Shown one piece after another: positions 1 through 8,765 of a DNA stretch of 46,115 bases. The notes beneath the pieces were generated by a model, which saw nothing but the letters and a program-made list of their open reading frames with translations, was not told the origin of the DNA and searched no databases. The DNA lies in the NCBI GenBank assembly GCA_029006015.1, contig JAQXFY010000066.1, positions 1-46,115 on the forward strand. Reading direction: 5' to 3'. The DNA comes from a bacterium (GTDB taxonomy: Bacteria > Bacillota > Clostridia > Christensenellales > SUG1161). Numbering within the stretch: the stretch's first letter is position 1; every line of letters begins with the position of its first letter. The translations under genes and the position numbers were made by a program.

Positions 1-2
1 CA

Positions 3-1088
3 CCGCTGCTCCGCGCCGGGGGGGCGCCCCCGGGCCGCGCGCTGGCTTTAATCCCGCCGCGAACCCAAGGGGAGGGGGCCGGCCGGCCGCCCGACCGCCA
101 GCTGCAAAGCGTTTCGGGCTGGATGAACGCCCTGGCCGGGGAAAAACCGGCCCAGCGCAACGGCGCGGCGGAGCGGCAGCTGGCGCGCGCGCTGGCTTCC
201 CTGGGCATTCGTGTGCGCACGGTTATCTGCCAAAAAAGGGGCGATGCCCCGATGACGGCCTGCGTTTTGCTGGGCGAACAGGTCGATCCCTCCATGCTGG
301 AGATGATCGCCCAAGCGGCCACACGCGCCATGGGGCGGGATATGTCCATTGTGGCGGTGGATACCGTAAAAGGCGGCTGCCGGCTGCATATCGGGCCGGC
401 CCCGCGCATCCGCTGCCGCGCGGGCGGCGCCAAGAAAAGCCTGGAGGCCGGACAGCCTTCCGGCGATGGATGGGCCAAACGCACGCTGATGGACGGGCGT
501 GTGCTGCTGATGCTGTGCGATGGCATGGGCACGGGGAAAAATGCAGCCCAGCTAACCGAGCATGCCCTGCAGCTGCTGGAGGGGCTGATCGATATGGGCA
601 TCCCGGTCGAATCGGCCCTGACCGGCCTTAACCGCCTGCTGGCAGCCGGAGAGGAGGTTCGCCTGGCGGCGCTGGATGTGCTGGTCATCGATCCGGCCAG
701 TCAGCGCGCGGCCATGTATAAAATGGGCGCATGCCCTTCCATTCTGGTTCGGGAAGGATGCCCCCAGCTGATCGAAGGGGCGGCGCTGCCCATGGGCGCT
801 ATCGAACAGGGCAAACCCAATATCAGCATGCTGCACCTTAAGGCAGGGGATGCCATCGTGCTGGTCAGCGATGGCATCTGGCAGGCCCTGGCCCAGCAGG
901 GGGATGGAGAGGAACCCCTCTACGGGCTGCGTCAGGCGCTTGCGGAAAGCCCGGGCCGCGCGGCAAGCAGGCTGGTGGAACTGGCCGAGCAGCGGGCATA
1001 CCCGGATGATAAAAGCGCGGTGGTGCTGCAGGTGGACGGCTTTCCCCGCCGCTTGACAAGGATGGCGGAACCGGCGTATAATGCATAA
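3..1088 (+). CDS. spoIIE: Stage II sporulation protein E-like, C-terminal PP2C-type phosphatase domain (5' truncated by window edge)
   Basis: Frame is open to the left edge (PLLRAGGAPPG...LQSVSGWMNALA). Motifs LLMLCDGMGTGKNA, AIVLVSDGIWQAL and YPDDKSAVVLQV are typical of the SpoIIE/PP2C phosphatase domain. Confidence 0.8.
   Translation, partial: PLLRAGGAPPGRALALIPPRTQGEGAGRPPDRQLQSVSGWMNALAGEKPAQRNGAAERQLARALASLGIRVRTVICQKRGDAPMTACVLLGEQVDPSMLEMIAQAATRAMGRDMSIVAVDTVKGGCRLHIGPAPRIRCRAGGAKKSLEAGQPSGDGWAKRTLMDGRVLLMLCDGMGTGKNAAQLTEHALQLLEGLIDMGIPVESALTGLNRLLAAGEEVRLAALDVLVIDPASQRAAMYKMGACPSILVREGCPQLIEGAALPMGAIEQGKPNISMLHLKAGDAIVLVSDGIWQALAQQGDGEEPLYGLRQALAESPGRAASRLVELAEQRAYPDDKSAVVLQVDGFPRRLTRMAEPAYNA
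1053..1082 (+). promoter_or_regulatory. Putative sigma-A promoter TTGACA-N18-TATAAT for the T-box/pheST transcript, inside the spoIIE 3' end
   Basis: TTGACA at 1053-1058 and TATAAT at 1077-1082, both perfect consensus hexamers, 18 bp apart. Confidence 0.75.
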
Positions 1089-1320
1089 AAAGCTGTGATG
1101 GAGCATCGTAGCGTATGGCTTTTCCCGCCAAGAGAGGGCTGGTCCCCGGCTGTAAGCCGGCCCCGGGCGCCATGGGCGAAATTTCACTCCGTAGCTGCTG
1201 CGCTGAAATCATCAGGCGCAGCCGGGGCTGCCCCGTTACCGGCAGACCAAGGCCCTGTATATCGGGGTGAATTGGGTGGTACCGCGGCATCAGCCCGCCC
1301 CAACATGGGGCGGGCTTTTT
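1089..1320 (+). promoter_or_regulatory. T-box leader (probably tRNA-Phe responsive) with terminator
   Basis: T-box signature GGGTGGTACCGCGG near 1274-1287, followed by GCCCGCCCCAACATGGGGCGGGCTTTTT. A candidate TTC specifier sits at 1183-1185. The leader lies directly upstream of pheS. Confidence 0.9.
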
Positions 1321-1342
1321 GTTTCAAGTAGGAGGGCTTTTT

Positions 1343-2365
1343 ATGGATGAAATCAAGGAATTGCTCGATAAAGCCTTACAAGCCGTGAGCGAGGCCAAGG
1401 ATGGCGAAGGGCTGGAAGCGGCGCGTGTTCGCTTTCTGGGCAAAAAGGGCGAGCTGACGGCGCTGCTGCGCGGTATGGGCCAGCTGCCAGCGCAGGAACG
1501 CCCGGCCTTTGGCGCGCGTGTCAACGCCGCGCGGGAAGAACTGGAACGCGCCATTGCCCAGGCCAAGGAAGCGCGCAGGGCCGATGAGCGGGCGCGCAAG
1601 CTTAAAGCGGAAGCCATCGATGTTACCTGGCCGGCCCCGGCGGCCGCGATGGGTGCGCTGCATCCCATGGAAACCATCCAGCGCCAGGTGGAGCAAATCT
1701 TTTTGGGCATGGGATACACCGTGGCCGAAGGCCCGGATGTCGAGCTGGATAAATATAATTTTGAGCTTTTAAACGTGCCGGCCGGCCATCCGGCGCGCGA
1801 TATGCAGGATACGTTCTATTTTACCGATTCCATGCTGCTGCGCACGCAGACCTCGGCCGTGCAGGCGCGGTATATGACCACCCACCGCCCGCCCATCCGC
1901 ATCATTTGCCCCGGGCGCGTCTACCGCGCGGACGAAGTGGATGCCTCCCATTCCCCGGTTTTCCACCAAATGGAGGGCCTGGTGGTGGACCATGGCATCA
2001 CCATGGCGCATTTGCGTGGGGCGCTGGATGCCTTTGCCAAAGCGCTGTATGGCGACAGCGCACGCATACGCTTCCGGCCTTCCTATTTCCCGTTTACCGA
2101 GCCCAGTGCGGAAGTGGATATCTCCTGCACCATCTGCGGGGGCAAGGGCTGCCGCACCTGCAAGGGCAGCGGCTGGCTGGAGGTGCTTGGCGCGGGCATG
2201 GTGCACCCCAACGTGCTTTCGGCCTGCGGCATCGATGCCACGGAGTATACCGGCTTTGCTTTCGGCATCGGGCTGGAGCGCATCGCCATGCTCAAATACG
2301 GCATCAGCGATATGCGCCTTCTGTATGAAAACGACATGCGCTTTTTGACGCAGTTTGGCCGGTAA
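1343..2365 (+). CDS. pheS: Phenylalanine--tRNA ligase subunit alpha
   Basis: RBS GGAGGG then ATG at 1343. PheS motifs RVRFLGKKGELT, HPARDMQDTFYF, GFAFGIGLERIAMLKYGI. Confidence 0.95.
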   Translation: MDEIKELLDKALQAVSEAKDGEGLEAARVRFLGKKGELTALLRGMGQLPAQERPAFGARVNAAREELERAIAQAKEARRADERARKLKAEAIDVTWPAPAAAMGALHPMETIQRQVEQIFLGMGYTVAEGPDVELDKYNFELLNVPAGHPARDMQDTFYFTDSMLLRTQTSAVQARYMTTHRPPIRIICPGRVYRADEVDASHSPVFHQMEGLVVDHGITMAHLRGALDAFAKALYGDSARIRFRPSYFPFTEPSAEVDISCTICGGKGCRTCKGSGWLEVLGAGMVHPNVLSACGIDATEYTGFAFGIGLERIAMLKYGISDMRLLYENDMRFLTQFGR

Positions 2366-2377
2366 GGGGGAGAAAAA

Positions 2378-4747
2378 ATGAAAACATCCTTAAAATGGCT
2401 CAAAGATTATGCGCCATGCCAGGCAGGGTGCGATGATGTGGTGGAGCGCATGATCGCCATCGGCAACGAAGTGGAAGGCGTGGAGGACCCGGGGAAAGAT
2501 ATTACCGGCGTGGTCACCGGCCGGATCACCCAAATTACCAAGCATCCGGATGCAGACAGGCTGCAGGTATGCCAGCTGGATGTCGGCGGCCAAACGCTGC
2601 AAATTGTTACCGGCGCGCAGAATGTTTTTGTCGGCGCGGTGGTTCCGGTAGCCACGCATGGCGCGCATCTTGCCGGCGGGATCAAAATTAAAAAATCCAA
2701 GCTGCGCGGGGTGGAAAGCAGCGGCATGCTGTGCAGCGGGCAGGAGCTTGGCATTACCGATGGCCATTATCCCGGCGCATCGGTTGACGGCATTTTGATT
2801 TTGGATGCCGATACGCCTGTGGGGCAGGATATCAGGCCCATTGTCGGCATCGACAGCCCGGTGTTGGAGTTTAAACCCCTGGCCAACCGCCCCGATTGTA
2901 TGAGCGTCCTTGGCCTGGCAGGCGAAGTATCGGCTGCCTACCGTACCCCGCTTCAAATGCCGCCGTGCGAGGTTGCGGAGGGGGGCGGCGATATTCGGGA
3001 GGAGATTACTGTTTCGGTGGAGGCGCCGGAGCGCTGCACGCGCTACATGGCGCGCGTGGTTAAGGGCGTTACCATTGCCCCTTCCCCCGCCTGGATGCGC
3101 CATCGCCTGCTTTCCGCGGGCATCCGGCCCATCAATAACATCGTCGATGTAACCAACTTTATTATGCTGGAAATGGGCCAGCCGCTGCATGCGTTCGATC
3201 TGCGCTATATTGCCGATAAAAAAATCATCGTGCGCACGGCCCGGCCGGGGGAAACCATTACGCTGCTGGATGAAAAGGATTATACGCTGGATGACAATAT
3301 GCTGGTGATTGCCGATGGCCAGAAGCCGCGCGCGTTGGCTGGCATCATGGGTGGCATGGCCAGCGGCATCATGGAGGATACGCGCGATGTGCTGATCGAG
3401 GCGGCGGTGTTTACCTCGGTAGGCACGCGGCAGACCTCCCGCCAGCTGGGGGTGCGCAGCGAATCCTCCGCCCGGTACGAAAAGGGTGTGGATGCGGCAA
3501 CAACGCCGCTGGCGTGCGACCGCGCGGCCCGGCTGATGGCCGAGCTTGGCGGCGGCACCGTGGTATCGGGCCACATCGATGTGTGTGCCCATCAACCGGG
3601 CGCGGCCCGGATCGTGGCCGATCCTGCCCGCATCAACGCCTTGTTGGGCGTTACCCTGGATACGGCGGAGATGGTGGAGCTGCTCAATGCGCTGCACCTG
3701 GATACCCATGCTCAGGATGGCATGCTGCACGTTACGGTGCCCTATGCCAGGCGCGATATCGCAGGCGAAGCTGATTTGGCGGAGGAAATTATGCGCCTGC
3801 ATGGCTATGACGATATCCCGGCCGCGCGCATGGCTGGGCCCATCCTGGTGGGCGGATATTCCGACAGGCGCAAAAAGCTGGATGCGGTTTCGGAGTATTT
3901 GGTGGCCTGCGGGCTGTATGGGGCGATGAACTATTCCTTTACCGGCCCGCGGCAGTTTGCGCTGACCGGGCAGGATGCCGGCCAGGCGCTCAAGCTCCGT
4001 AACCCACTGGGGGAGGATCTGTCCCTGATGCGCAGGGATCTGGCGGCCGGGCTGATCGGCAATTTGGCGCTCAATGCCGCCCATAAAAACCCCCGTGCCC
4101 GGTTGTTTGAAATCGGCAAGGTGTTTATGCCCCAGGGCGAGGAACTGCCCCGGGAAGATTGGCATCTGGGTCTGGCGGCCTTTGGCGGGGTGGATTTTTA
4201 TGCCGTCAAGGCCTGGATGGACGGCGTGGTGCGCACGCTGGGCGTGGAAGGCCTGGCTTACGAGCCGGGCGGCCCGCAGTGGCTGCACCCGGGGCGCAGC
4301 GCCAGGGTGCTGATCGACGGGGCAGAGGTTGGCTTTGTAGGTGAGCTGCATCCCGATGTGGCGGAGGCGCAGGGCATTCGCGAGCGCGCCTATGTGGCCG
4401 AGATCAATCTGGAAGCCATGCTGGATGCCAAGCAAACGCCTGTTACCTACCGCCCCATGCCCAAGTTCCCCGCGGTTTCCCGCGATCTGGCCCTTGTTAT
4501 GGCGGCCGATCAGCCGGTGGGCCCGGTGATGGAGGCCATCCGTCAGGCGGCGGGCAGCCGGTTGGAAACGCTGAATGTTTTCGATGTCTACCGCGGGCTG
4601 CCGCTGGGGCCGGATGAAAAATCCGTTGCCTTCTCGCTTTCGTGGCGCGATGCCCAGAAAACGCTGACCGATGCCGATATCGCCCCCATGGTGGACGATA
4701 TTCTGCAAGCCTGCGCCCAGCGCTTTGGTGCCCGCCTGCGCGCATAA
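2378..4747 (+). CDS. pheT: Phenylalanine--tRNA ligase subunit beta
   Basis: 789 aa with tRNA-binding domain (ITKHPDADRLQVCQLDVG), B3/B4 and B5 domains and an anticodon-binding C-terminus (FPAVSRDLALV). Directly follows pheS. Confidence 0.95.
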   Translation: MKTSLKWLKDYAPCQAGCDDVVERMIAIGNEVEGVEDPGKDITGVVTGRITQITKHPDADRLQVCQLDVGGQTLQIVTGAQNVFVGAVVPVATHGAHLAGGIKIKKSKLRGVESSGMLCSGQELGITDGHYPGASVDGILILDADTPVGQDIRPIVGIDSPVLEFKPLANRPDCMSVLGLAGEVSAAYRTPLQMPPCEVAEGGGDIREEITVSVEAPERCTRYMARVVKGVTIAPSPAWMRHRLLSAGIRPINNIVDVTNFIMLEMGQPLHAFDLRYIADKKIIVRTARPGETITLLDEKDYTLDDNMLVIADGQKPRALAGIMGGMASGIMEDTRDVLIEAAVFTSVGTRQTSRQLGVRSESSARYEKGVDAATTPLACDRAARLMAELGGGTVVSGHIDVCAHQPGAARIVADPARINALLGVTLDTAEMVELLNALHLDTHAQDGMLHVTVPYARRDIAGEADLAEEIMRLHGYDDIPAARMAGPILVGGYSDRRKKLDAVSEYLVACGLYGAMNYSFTGPRQFALTGQDAGQALKLRNPLGEDLSLMRRDLAAGLIGNLALNAAHKNPRARLFEIGKVFMPQGEELPREDWHLGLAAFGGVDFYAVKAWMDGVVRTLGVEGLAYEPGGPQWLHPGRSARVLIDGAEVGFVGELHPDVAEAQGIRERAYVAEINLEAMLDAKQTPVTYRPMPKFPAVSRDLALVMAADQPVGPVMEAIRQAAGSRLETLNVFDVYRGLPLGPDEKSVAFSLSWRDAQKTLTDADIAPMVDDILQACAQRFGARLRA

Positions 4748-4857
4748 AGCCTGCGCCCGGATGCGTGGAGCAATACGCGCCGGCAACAGGCACGGCCATG
4801 CGCCTTGGCCGGTATGGCGGCCGCACCCGCAATGTGCGGGGCATTAAAAAATAAAAC

Positions 4858-4886
4858 ATCCGGGCGGAGCCACGCTCCGCCCGGAT
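4858..4886. terminator. Bidirectional intrinsic terminator between pheT and the feo operon
   Basis: ATCCGGGCGGAGC-CAC-GCTCCGCCCGGAT. Followed by TGTTTATAT on + and by GTTTTATTTTTT on -. Confidence 0.8.
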
Positions 4887-4994
4887 TGTTTATATCCCGG
4901 GGCGAGGGACAATCGGATTATAGCCGGATGGCCCCGGAAAAGGGTATGGCGGCGGGGCGGGAAGGCAAAATCGCTTCATCGCGCGCCGGTTAGG

Positions 4995-5189
4995 TCAGTG
5001 GGAATGCCTGGGGTGGTGGGGAGCTTTGGTGGCACAACATGCCTTGCTGTAAGGGCAGCTTGCGCAGCCCCCCGCGCAGGCGCCTTTTTTATGGCGGCCA
5101 ATCAGGGCAACGGCAGCCCATATAAATAGGGCGGCCAGTACTGCGCCAATCAGCAATGTAGCGCCATGAGCCAGAATAAAGGCCTTCAT
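4995..5189 (-). CDS. FeoB-associated Cys-rich membrane protein
   Basis: 64 aa with one N-terminal TM helix, GACAGGCASCPYSKACC cysteine cluster and a His-rich tail. Located downstream of feoB. Confidence 0.85.
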   Translation of the reverse strand: MKAFILAHGATLLIGAVLAALFIWAAVALIGRHKKGACAGGCASCPYSKACCATKAPHHPRHSH

Positions 5190-5304
5190 CGAACCGCCTC
5201 CTTTTGTTAATTGGGCGAGATGGGCCGGCTTGAGCGGCCCTTTAGGGAAATGGCATGCAAGTTATGTGGGAATATGCCGGGCAATTGACTGGGCACCATT
5301 GGGA

Positions 5305-7425
5305 TTAGGTGGTTGCCAGGCTTTGGGGGGTGCGGCGCGCAGGGCGCAGCAGCAGGTATAAAAAGCCGGCCAGCACCACCAGGGAGGCGGCGGTACCCAG
5401 GCCAAAACCACCACCGCTGATCCAGGTACCCAACTGATAGATGCAAAACGAGGTTGTATAGGCAAGCCCGGTCTGATAACCAACGGCAAATAACGTCCAG
5501 CGGGCGCTGCCAAATTCGCGCTTCATGGCGCCGATAGCGGCAAAACAGGGGGCACACAACAGGTTAAACACCAGGAATCCGTAGGCGGCCAGCGGCGAAA
5601 AGGCAGCTTGAAGGTTGGCCCAGATTTCCGCACCATCTTCGGCTACCTCGGCAAAGCCATATAGGATACCAAAGGTGGATACAACGTTTTCTTTTGCTAC
5701 CAGGCCGGTTACCATAGCAACGGCGGCGCGCCAATCGCCAAAGCCCAGCGGCGCAAACAAGGGGGCAATTACCCCGCCGATATCCGCCAGCATGGATTGG
5801 GTTTCTTCTACCATTTCAAAGCGCCAGTTAAAGGAAGATAACAACCACACCAGGCCGCTGGCCAGAAAGATAATCGTGCCTGCTTTTTTAACAAAGGATT
5901 TCCCGCGCTCCCACATATGGACCAGCACACCCTTAAGGCCGGGAAGGTGATATGCGGGAAGTTCCATAACAAAAGGTGCGGCCTCGCCGGCAAAGAGCTT
6001 GGTTTTTTTCAGCAGAATACCGGACAAGATGATGGCTGCGATACCGACAAAGTAAGCGGAAGGGGCCACCCACCATGCGCCGCCAAAGAGCGCACCGGCG
6101 ATCAGGGCAATGATGGGCAGCTTGGCGCTGCAGGGGATAAAGGTGGTAGTCATCACCGTCATGCGGCGGTCGGCCGGGCTTTCAATGGTGCGGGATGCCA
6201 TAATGCCGGGCACACCGCAGCCCGTGCCAATCAGCATGGGAATAAAGGATTTGCCGGACAGGCCAAATCTGCGGAACAATCGATCCAGAATAAAGGCAAT
6301 GCGCGCCATATAACCGGAATCTTCCAGCACGGCAAGCAGGAAAAACAGCACAAGCATTTGGGGTAAAAAGCCAAGTACCGCGCCGATGCCGGCCAGGATG
6401 CCGTCCACCAACAGGGAAATCAGCCAATCGGCACAGTGAATGGATTCCAGCCAGCCGGTCAGCGCACCAGGCAAAAATTCGCCAAAGAGGGAATCGTTAA
6501 CCCAATCCGTCGCCATGGAGCCAATGGTGGTAACGGATAGAAAATATACCAGAAACATGATTACCGCAAAGATCGGCAACGCCAGATAGCGATTGGTTAC
6601 CACTTTGTCGATGCTATCGGAAATGGAGGGGCGTCCCTGCGCACGTGCGATGCAGCCTTCAGTCAAATGGGCAATGGCGCGGTAGCGTTGGTCGGTAATT
6701 AAACTGACGGCATCGTCATCCAGGGAACTTTCACAAGCGGCGATGGTGTTGGCTAGGACCTCGCGCTGCTGCGGGTCCAAGGCCGTTTGGGAAAGAATGT
6801 CCTCGTCCCGCTCAAACAGCTTGATGGCCACCCAACGCTCGCGCGCGGGTGCTACCAGGCCATGGATAAGGCCCTGGATGGTTTGAAGTGCGGTCTCCAC
6901 CTCGCCATCAAATGCAAGGGGGGGTGGCGCTATGCCGCCTTTGGCGGCGCTAAGGGCGGTATCCCCCAATTCTTTGAGCCCCTTGCCCTTGAGGGCACTG
7001 ATGGGTACCACAGGGCAGCCGATGCGGCGGGACAGGGCAGCGGCATCAATGTGCCCACCATTTTTTTCAACCACATCCATCATGTTCAGCGCCACCACAA
7101 TGGGAATGCCCAGTTCCAACAATTGGGTGGTTAACAGCAGGTTGCGTTCCAGATTGGAGGCATCCACGATGCTGATGACCGCCCCTGCGTTGTTGTTAAG
7201 CAAAAATGTCCGGGATACCCGCTCTTCCGGGCTGTAGGGAGACAGGGAATAGATGCCGGGTAGATCGACCAGCGTAACATCCCGTTTGCCCTTCAAGGAG
7301 CCTTCCTTTTTCTCAACGGTAACGCCGGGCCAGTTGCCTACATGCTGCGTACTGCCGGTTAAGGCATTAAATAAGGTGGTTTTACCACAATTGGGGTTGC
7401 CGGCCAACGCCAAGGTGATGGGCAT
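5305..7425 (-). CDS. feoB: Ferrous iron transport protein B (GTPase/permease)
   Basis: MPITLALAGNPNCGKTTLFNALTGSTQHVGNWPGVTVEKKEG (G1), VDLPGIYSLSPYSPEE (G3), and Gate-type TM domains. The first M in the ORF track (7443) is replaced by ATG at 7425 next to GAGGAGG. Confidence 0.96.
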   Translation of the reverse strand: MPITLALAGNPNCGKTTLFNALTGSTQHVGNWPGVTVEKKEGSLKGKRDVTLVDLPGIYSLSPYSPEERVSRTFLLNNNAGAVISIVDASNLERNLLLTTQLLELGIPIVVALNMMDVVEKNGGHIDAAALSRRIGCPVVPISALKGKGLKELGDTALSAAKGGIAPPPLAFDGEVETALQTIQGLIHGLVAPARERWVAIKLFERDEDILSQTALDPQQREVLANTIAACESSLDDDAVSLITDQRYRAIAHLTEGCIARAQGRPSISDSIDKVVTNRYLALPIFAVIMFLVYFLSVTTIGSMATDWVNDSLFGEFLPGALTGWLESIHCADWLISLLVDGILAGIGAVLGFLPQMLVLFFLLAVLEDSGYMARIAFILDRLFRRFGLSGKSFIPMLIGTGCGVPGIMASRTIESPADRRMTVMTTTFIPCSAKLPIIALIAGALFGGAWWVAPSAYFVGIAAIILSGILLKKTKLFAGEAAPFVMELPAYHLPGLKGVLVHMWERGKSFVKKAGTIIFLASGLVWLLSSFNWRFEMVEETQSMLADIGGVIAPLFAPLGFGDWRAAVAMVTGLVAKENVVSTFGILYGFAEVAEDGAEIWANLQAAFSPLAAYGFLVFNLLCAPCFAAIGAMKREFGSARWTLFAVGYQTGLAYTTSFCIYQLGTWISGGGFGLGTAASLVVLAGFLYLLLRPARRTPQSLATT

Positions 7426-7449
7426 GGTTGCATTCCTCCTCAAAACAAC

Positions 7450-7466
7450 GGTTAGCTATAACTAAC
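7450..7466. promoter_or_regulatory. Palindromic putative metalloregulator operator upstream of feoB
   Basis: GGTTAGCTATAACTAAC. A near-perfect palindrome matching two others upstream of feoA. Confidence 0.6.
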
Positions 7467-7486
7467 TTTTGGACACAAGAAAAACA

Positions 7487-7717
7487 TCAGGTTCCTTCAA
7501 CAAGGATAGCCTCGGCATCGGCTTTGCGTAGGGTAAGGGCATAGCCACGCAGCATTACCTCAATGGGGTCGCCAAGGGGGGCCACACGCTGCACGGTTAT
7601 ACGGCACCCTTTGGTGATGCCCATATCCATCATGCGGCGTTTAAGCGCACCTTCGCCCTGGACGCGGGAAACGGTTACGGTTTGCCCGCATGTGATCTGC
7701 CTTAGGGATTTAATCAT
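7487..7717 (-). CDS. feoA: FeoA family protein (second copy)
   Basis: 76 aa SH3-like FeoA fold: LKRRMMDMGITKGCRITVQRVAPLGDPIEVMLRGYALTLRKADAEAILV. Confidence 0.9.
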   Translation of the reverse strand: MIKSLRQITCGQTVTVSRVQGEGALKRRMMDMGITKGCRITVQRVAPLGDPIEVMLRGYALTLRKADAEAILVEGT

Positions 7718-7941
7718 CGGCTTTCCTCCTCTTCAATGAGAATATAGCAAGCCATTTCCTGGCTAATGGCTACGCGCATATCCCGGATACGCACAATCAA
7801 GTTGCCACCGATGCGGCTGATAGGGATGACGGCTTGCCCCTGCGTAAATCCAAGGGATTCTAGATGATGACGGATTTTTTCCTTCCCACCAATGTGCTGA
7901 ATGGTAGCCGGAATTCCAATGGATGCTAAGGTAAGCGGCAT
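7714..7941 (-). CDS. feoA: FeoA family protein (first copy)
   Basis: 75 aa: IRHHLESLGFTQGQAVIPISRIGGNLIVRIRDMRVAISQEMACYILIEE. Overlaps the next feoA by 4 bp. Confidence 0.85.
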   Translation of the reverse strand: MPLTLASIGIPATIQHIGGKEKIRHHLESLGFTQGQAVIPISRIGGNLIVRIRDMRVAISQEMACYILIEEEESR

Positions 7942-7957
7942 ATCAATTCCTCCTAGC

Positions 7958-8009
7958 GGTTAGATGCAACTAACCAATAGGGATAAAATGTGGTTAGTTA
8001 TAACTAATC
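7958..8009. promoter_or_regulatory. Two palindromic putative operators (7958-7975 and 7992-8009) downstream of the feoA promoter
   Basis: GGTTAGATGCAACTAACC and GGTTAGTTATAACTAATC. Both resemble DtxR-type TTAGGTTAGSCTAACCTAA operators. Confidence 0.65.
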
Positions 8010-8015
8010 GCTGCC

Positions 8016-8044
8016 ATGATAGCAAATCGGAAGGACGATGTCAA
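8016..8044 (-). promoter_or_regulatory. Putative sigma-A promoter of the feo operon
   Basis: On the minus strand TTGACA (8044-8039)-N17-TATCAT (8021-8016). Confidence 0.75.
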
Positions 8045-8139
8045 GCTTAATGTTGCCGAAGGGAAAGCGCATATGTTGAAAAAAACATGCAAATCTGGTA
8101 AAACTAAAAAAGCTTTTACCTGCCGGGAGGGAATGGAAT

Positions 8140-8523
8140 ATGAAAATTCAGGAATCGGCTGAAAATTATCTGGAAACCATCTATCTTCTGGGCCAGGAGG
8201 GCAAAACGGTGCGCGCCATCGATATCGCGGCGCAGCTGCATTTTTCAAAGCCAAGCGTCAGCTACGCCATGAAACGGCTGCGCGAAAACGGTTATATCAC
8301 CGTGGAGGATGGGGGCATCATCCGCCTGACCGATAAGGGCGGCGAAATTGCCGAGCGCATGGCGCAGCGCCATCGCCTGCTGACGGATTATCTGATGGCC
8401 CTTGGTGTGGATGCCGATACGGCCAGGCAGGATGCCTGCCGCATCGAGCATGTCATCAGCCAGCAGACGTTTGATGCCCTGCGGGCGCATGTCGACAACC
8501 GGCAGAATGGCGGCAGCCGATAA
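8140..8523 (+). CDS. DtxR/MntR-family metal-dependent transcriptional regulator
   Basis: MKIQESAENYLETIYLLGQEGKTVRAIDIAAQLHFSKPSVSYAMKRLRENGYI...DACRIEHVIS. wHTH plus metal-binding domain. Divergent from feo. Confidence 0.92.
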   Translation: MKIQESAENYLETIYLLGQEGKTVRAIDIAAQLHFSKPSVSYAMKRLRENGYITVEDGGIIRLTDKGGEIAERMAQRHRLLTDYLMALGVDADTARQDACRIEHVISQQTFDALRAHVDNRQNGGSR

Positions 8524-8730
8524 GCAAAATGCCTGGGCAAGGAACACGGCCCATCATCATGCCAAACCGTAAAATACATCCCCCTGTCCGTATGAGCATA
8601 GGAGGATTTTGCCATGCAGCCCTGCCTGATAGGGGCATGATGGCGGAAAAAGGCATATGCCAGGGCATGACCCTGCATTACCATCGGCTTTGGTATATGC
8701 GGGCCGGGCAAAAATTTTTTAAAAATCCAC

Positions 8731-8752
8731 AAAAAACTGCCCCAAGGCGGGG
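8731..8752 (-). terminator. Putative intrinsic terminator downstream of the DUF3006 gene
   Basis: Minus strand CCCCGCCTTGGGGCAGTTTTTT. Confidence 0.45.
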
Positions 8753-8765
8753 AATAACGCCCCTG

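Noticed and set aside
2390-4786. 798-aa minus-strand ORF antisense to pheT
   Set aside because: Low-complexity His/Arg/Gln/Ala-rich translation. An antisense shadow of a strongly supported gene in GC-rich DNA, with no recognisable motif.
4805-4993. 62-aa plus-strand ORF between pheT and feo
   Set aside because: Spans the terminator hairpin, has no RBS and a non-protein-like sequence.
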